From positions 16,894,629 to 16,958,628 of the forward strand of contig CM028910.1 in the NCBI GenBank assembly GCA_016801845.1: 64,000 nt of DNA, written 5' to 3'. This DNA comes from Polydactylus sextarius. Lineage: Eukaryota; Chordata; Actinopteri; Polynemidae. Both the position numbers and the translations under genes were made by a program. The notes beneath the pieces were generated by a model. It was not told the origin of the DNA, did not search any database, and saw only the letters and a list, made by a program, of their open reading frames with translations. Below, in pieces: positions 60,337 to 64,000 of this stretch; position 1 is the stretch's first letter; each line of letters opens with the position of its first letter.

Positions 60337-61754
60337 CTCTCTTCTTTGTATCTGTACCTGCATCCACACTGAAGATGATTGACTTTTCTGCCCAAAGGCT
60401 TTGCAACTGTCTGTTTTGCTTCAGCCTTTTCACTGAAATCTGATATACAAAAAAAGTGATATGTTCATGATGTTGAATTTAGATTTTCACACTCCGGAAG
60501 ATCTTGAATTCTTCAAACTTTCAGTCTAATAGGACCAGTGCAGTGCTGACATGCATCCGTTTTTACAAAAATAATCCTAAGGGAACAATTACGTCAGTCT
60601 GTAAACTAACAGAATAAGCAGATTGTTAATAATTACCCAAAATCATCTTTATATCTTGCCACACAGATGACATATGAAATGTGTTGCGCATTGCACATGT
60701 TTTATGTTATTTTTGCTTGAGTGAATCTCTGTGTTTCATCTATAACTCATGTTAGTTAGTCGTTCTGGCTAAATAAAGTGAATAAATAAATAAAAGCAGA
60801 ACTCTTCATAGTTTGTATGTGGAAAGCTACAAACCAGAAGATCCAAAAGAAACAATATCGTCACATACGTTATTATAGCAAATGTCAAATGAAAAAGATA
60901 AGTGGCCTTTTCCGGTTTTGGCCGATTTGTCTGCTGTGACATAGACATGTGAGACTTGTAGTCCATCGGGAACCATAACGGACTCATCACCTCAGACACG
61001 GCTTCTTTACTTTGTCCAAATGCTTTCCCCAAATGTCTCTGAGTTAAGAAGCTTTCATCTCTTCATACATACATGGTGGAGCCAGTGTGTTTGTGTAGCA
61101 AGCATGACGTCGATAGACTCATCATCTTCAGCCTTCAGTTCATGCATGTAAAAGATTAGATGATTTGATTTAAATCTAAAAATCTTCTGGTTCAGCGAGT
61201 GAGTGAATGTGGATCAGCTATTTTTTTTTTTTTTAATATGTCTGGCAGGAGGAATTATGTTGTGAATGGTCTGTCAGTCCATCCATTCCACTCCTGTATC
61301 AACACGATATTGCAGGAAGTCATAACTCCAGAATTCATTTTCTAAGAATGGTCCAATGCACTTAATACCTTTTATTAGATTCCTTTGATGTGTTCAGCAC
61401 ATATATCATACATGTTTAGACAAACATGGATGTAAAGTGCAACTTGACAGTCTTTCTACTTTTTACTCTGAAAGATAAAGGTGGAATGCCATTGAAAGGT
61501 ATCTTGTAAAACAATACTTGAAATTTTACCTTCACCAATAATTAACTTCCTCATGTTTTGGTCTTTGCTAATGTGTCCTACAGTGTTCAGGCTTTGTCCC
61601 TACTTTTCTTAAAGCCACTGATGTTGTGTGGCCCTGCAGTATTAAGTAACATCTTGTACTATCTGCTAAGAACACGACCCCACCTAAGAGTGCAACAGGT
61701 TGCCTCCATGGGGGGAAAATGGAGACGGCAACCATTCAGCCTCTTTCTCCTCAG
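60337..61754. other. Non-coding stretch, nothing recognised
   Basis: AT-rich; T-run near 61220. No gene or repeat family was recognised. Confidence 0.4.
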
Positions 61755-61825
61755 GAAAGACCCCTTCCTTGGTATAGGACTCTGTAAAAGGGACAGTAAA
61801 TGCCTCTTGGCTTGTTTATCTCCAG
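61755..61825 (+). other. Candidate 71-base exon with strong splice sites
   Basis: The acceptor (cagcctctttctcctcag, ending 61754) has a good pyrimidine tract, and the donor CTCCAG|GTAAGT (61826) is consensus. This is the best-scoring exon-like block by eye in the window. Only one frame is open, reading KDPFLGIGLCKRDSKCLLA. The frame also continues upstream without a stop for about 60 codons. The product matches nothing I know, so a 5' untranslated or non-coding RNA exon is as likely as a coding one. Confidence 0.3.
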
Positions 61826-61914
61826 GTAAGTGCACCCATAAAACAATGGGGATGTAGTTTAAGTAAGGTGAGTGAGTGGAAACTCTTAAGGTTTTAGGAG
61901 AATGTATGCACTCA

Positions 61915-61965
61915 TGTTCTTTGGAAGGCCCCCTCGGATAAAAGCATCGGCTAAATGGCTGGTCT
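61915..61965 (+). repeat. Remnant of a fish SINE-like 3' tail
   Basis: 'ctcggataaaagcatcggct' followed by 'aaatggctg' is a diverged form of the tail 'ggataaaagcgtctgctaaatg' that I recognise from tRNA-derived SINEs and related elements in many teleosts. The body upstream is not recognisable. Confidence 0.5.
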
Positions 61966-61969
61966 TTGC

Positions 61970-62640
61970 TCTACAAAGAAAAATGAGGTGCTATCATGCT
62001 ACTGCATCTACAAGTCTAATTAAATGTTTCACTCAAAGTAATTTGACTTGTAAATTGATAAATACTATGCGGGCACTTTTCTTTTTAACTAGCGGATTGC
62101 TAGAGCAAGGGGATTTCTGTTGCGAACAACAAAATGTTTTGTAAATAACTTTGGATGAGTTGTTGCTCCCATCATTTAAATAAAACTGCATAAAACTGCG
62201 TAAACAAGCAAACTTGGTAAACCTCACCTGAATTTGATGTTTTTTTTTTTGACAAATGTACAGTTCAAAAAGCAAAATAGACATAAAACCTGAAACGTGT
62301 ATTTGGCTACCGGTCACTGAAAGTTCACTTTGACATTTCAATATATTTCAACCATCTGTTTTTGTCATTTATTTCCATTCTTCTGTGCTTTCAAGTTCTG
62401 TTCACATGCTTGTCATCAAGGGAGGAATCCTCTTATTATCTGCGGTGTGTTTGAAAATTCCTCCTCCTCCACAAACCTTTTTTTTTTCTCTGATGTAACC
62501 AACTTCTGACATTGTTTCATGAATCAGAGTCTCAGGTTCAACGCATTCACTGCACACTTTGAATCCACTTAGAGTCAAACAAAGGCACACAAACAGTGTA
62601 TCCTGTTGAGTTTTCTGCTGCTGTTTTATCACAGCTTTTC
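61970..62640. other. Non-coding stretch, nothing recognised
   Basis: T-runs near 62240 and 62479. No gene signal. Confidence 0.4.
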
Positions 62641-63440
62641 CATCAACTTCCCACTCTGCTAGTTTGCAGATGGAAGCAGTTCTGCGGCTCTAAATTTGAT
62701 AATGTTTCAGGATGCAAGTGCTAAAAGAATGAAATGGCAAAGACTGATGGTGCCCTGGGTATTATCGCTGTGGTACGTCGGTCATTTTCAGGCACATTGT
62801 TGTGCGTCTAGAATCCCCCCTTCAGCGCCCGCAAGCACTGGTGCTGCAGTCCCAGTCATGCTGCCATGCCTTCATGTGGCCAGACGTTACATTTGTACCA
62901 ACCTCAAGTGCATTCTCTCTCGCTCAAAATGACCCTTGTGGTTTTATATTAAATGAAGAGCAGAGTGGTTGTCAGAAGCCGCAGAGGCCTAAACTTGGCC
63001 CGCTATCAGTCGGCTGAGTCATTATCATACGCTTTGTTTAGAGAGACATGCTTTAGGGTGGGGCTTAACTCGTCTATTGTGTCAGTATCATGAAACGCTT
63101 GCAGTGCTCGCTAATGAACAGTAATCCCCACACCCTTATTACTACTGTATAATTGGCTAATTTATTAGTGGAGTCTGATAGCTGATCTAACTTGAAGCTT
63201 AGGAAAAAAAAAAACTATGTGCTAATGATTGCTTTAATCCTCTTGCAGTGCAGTTCCAAACTTTACTTGGTGTTTATATTTGAATGTTTTGAACCCAAAC
63301 TCGGTGTTCAAAGCTGTGCAACTCCATTCCATTTCTTGACAGCGCTGAAAGCAATTTCTACCAGCCCGGTTGTGTGCCACTGAAGATTTATCTATGCACC
63401 GCTCCACTCTGTTCTCCTGACCAAAGGGAACGGAGAAAGG
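62640..63440. promoter_or_regulatory. Candidate conserved non-coding elements
   Basis: Two repeat-free sub-blocks. The second (63000-63190) holds GCTGAGTCA (TGAGTCA at 63015-63021, an AP-1/MAF-type site), an OTX/PITX core TAATCC (63122-63127), CTATTGTGTC (SOX-like, near 63074) and ATAATTGGCTAATTTATTAG (63149-63168). The first (62650-62830) has AAATTTGATAATG and CGCTGTGGTACG. No frame is maintained. Confidence 0.4.
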
Positions 63441-64000
63441 CTTGTGGGTTAGAAAGTCTTGCTACTATTTAATTGGACTTAAAAAAAAAAAAAAATCATG
63501 ACATTTTTGTAGAGCTTTTTCTATTAACTTCTGCAGCGCCACTAAAACTGAATAGCATTAAGCTAATTTTAGTTGTTATTTAATTGGTTTTATATGATTG
63601 TAGTTGTATAGTTCTAATCATAAAAATAACAAAAGGAAGAAATAAATATATTCAAATACAGATTTCCTAGTTTATTGATTTTATTTCCACATATCACCAT
63701 ACTGTAGAACCCCCTGTCCCCTTTAAAAAAAAAAAAAAAAGTTTTCTCAATTTATCTGTGTTGGGCATTGGCCACCTGTCAGCGCTTAGCTGCAGGACAA
63801 TTGGCAGTTTGACGTGGGAAGCTAATAGGTACATAGGTAGGTACAATAACAGAGTTATTGGACAGTCAAGGACATTTTTATAATTATAAAAGAGGCATCA
63901 GATTTGGAAGCATAAGCATTTGTCCCCAATGAACCGTTCACAAAAAAAAACGCTGTATATTGAGAAAAACAGCTTTAGATTTGAGTGCATTCCCAGTTTG
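63440..64000. other. Non-coding stretch, nothing recognised
   Basis: A-runs at 63481-63495 and 63725-63740. Otherwise AT-rich sequence with no gene signal. Confidence 0.45.

Overview
The window looks like non-coding nuclear DNA from a teleost fish, probably a percomorph. It is AT-rich, with many CA/TG, AT and poly-A/T microsatellites. I recognised degraded copies of interspersed repeats I associate with percomorph genomes: about 13105-13235, 21090-21415 and an inverted relative of the last at 38600-38705. A fish SINE-like tail lies at 61915-61965, and a hAT-type DNA transposon at 59017-60336 has matching terminal inverted repeats. No bacterial, phage, CRISPR, rRNA or tRNA feature was seen.

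I found no confident protein-coding gene in 64 kb. The longest open frames (156 and 163 codons) are about what chance gives in this much AT-rich DNA. A handful of short exon-like blocks with good splice signals are listed at low confidence: 3010-3390 on the minus strand, and 14395, 15004-15100 (a possible short intron), 22872-22930, 43952-44058, 53309-53374 and 61755-61825 on the plus strand. They do not assemble into one recognisable protein.

Layout: 1-3.4 kb is unremarkable DNA plus a small inverted-repeat unit holding a minus-strand open frame. 3.69-4.06 kb and 4.64-4.99 kb are two CpG-rich promoter-like blocks, the second followed by a GTAAGT splice donor. The remaining ~59 kb reads as one large intron or gene desert. 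It holds about 20 blocks of mixed-composition, repeat-poor sequence rich in homeodomain (TAATTA), POU, SOX, FOX, TCF/LEF, PBX/MEIS and OTX-like core motifs, the usual look of developmental conserved non-coding elements (CNEs). The best are near 8.9, 11.7, 30.5, 42.45, 47.9, 54.0, 55.3, 57.5 and 63.0 kb.

A working model (inference only) is that the blocks at 3.7-5 kb are the 5' end of a developmental gene and the rest is its enhancer-rich first intron, or else a neighbouring regulatory desert. I could not name the gene. Conservation is inferred from sequence texture, not measured. No new multi-gene system is present that I can support.
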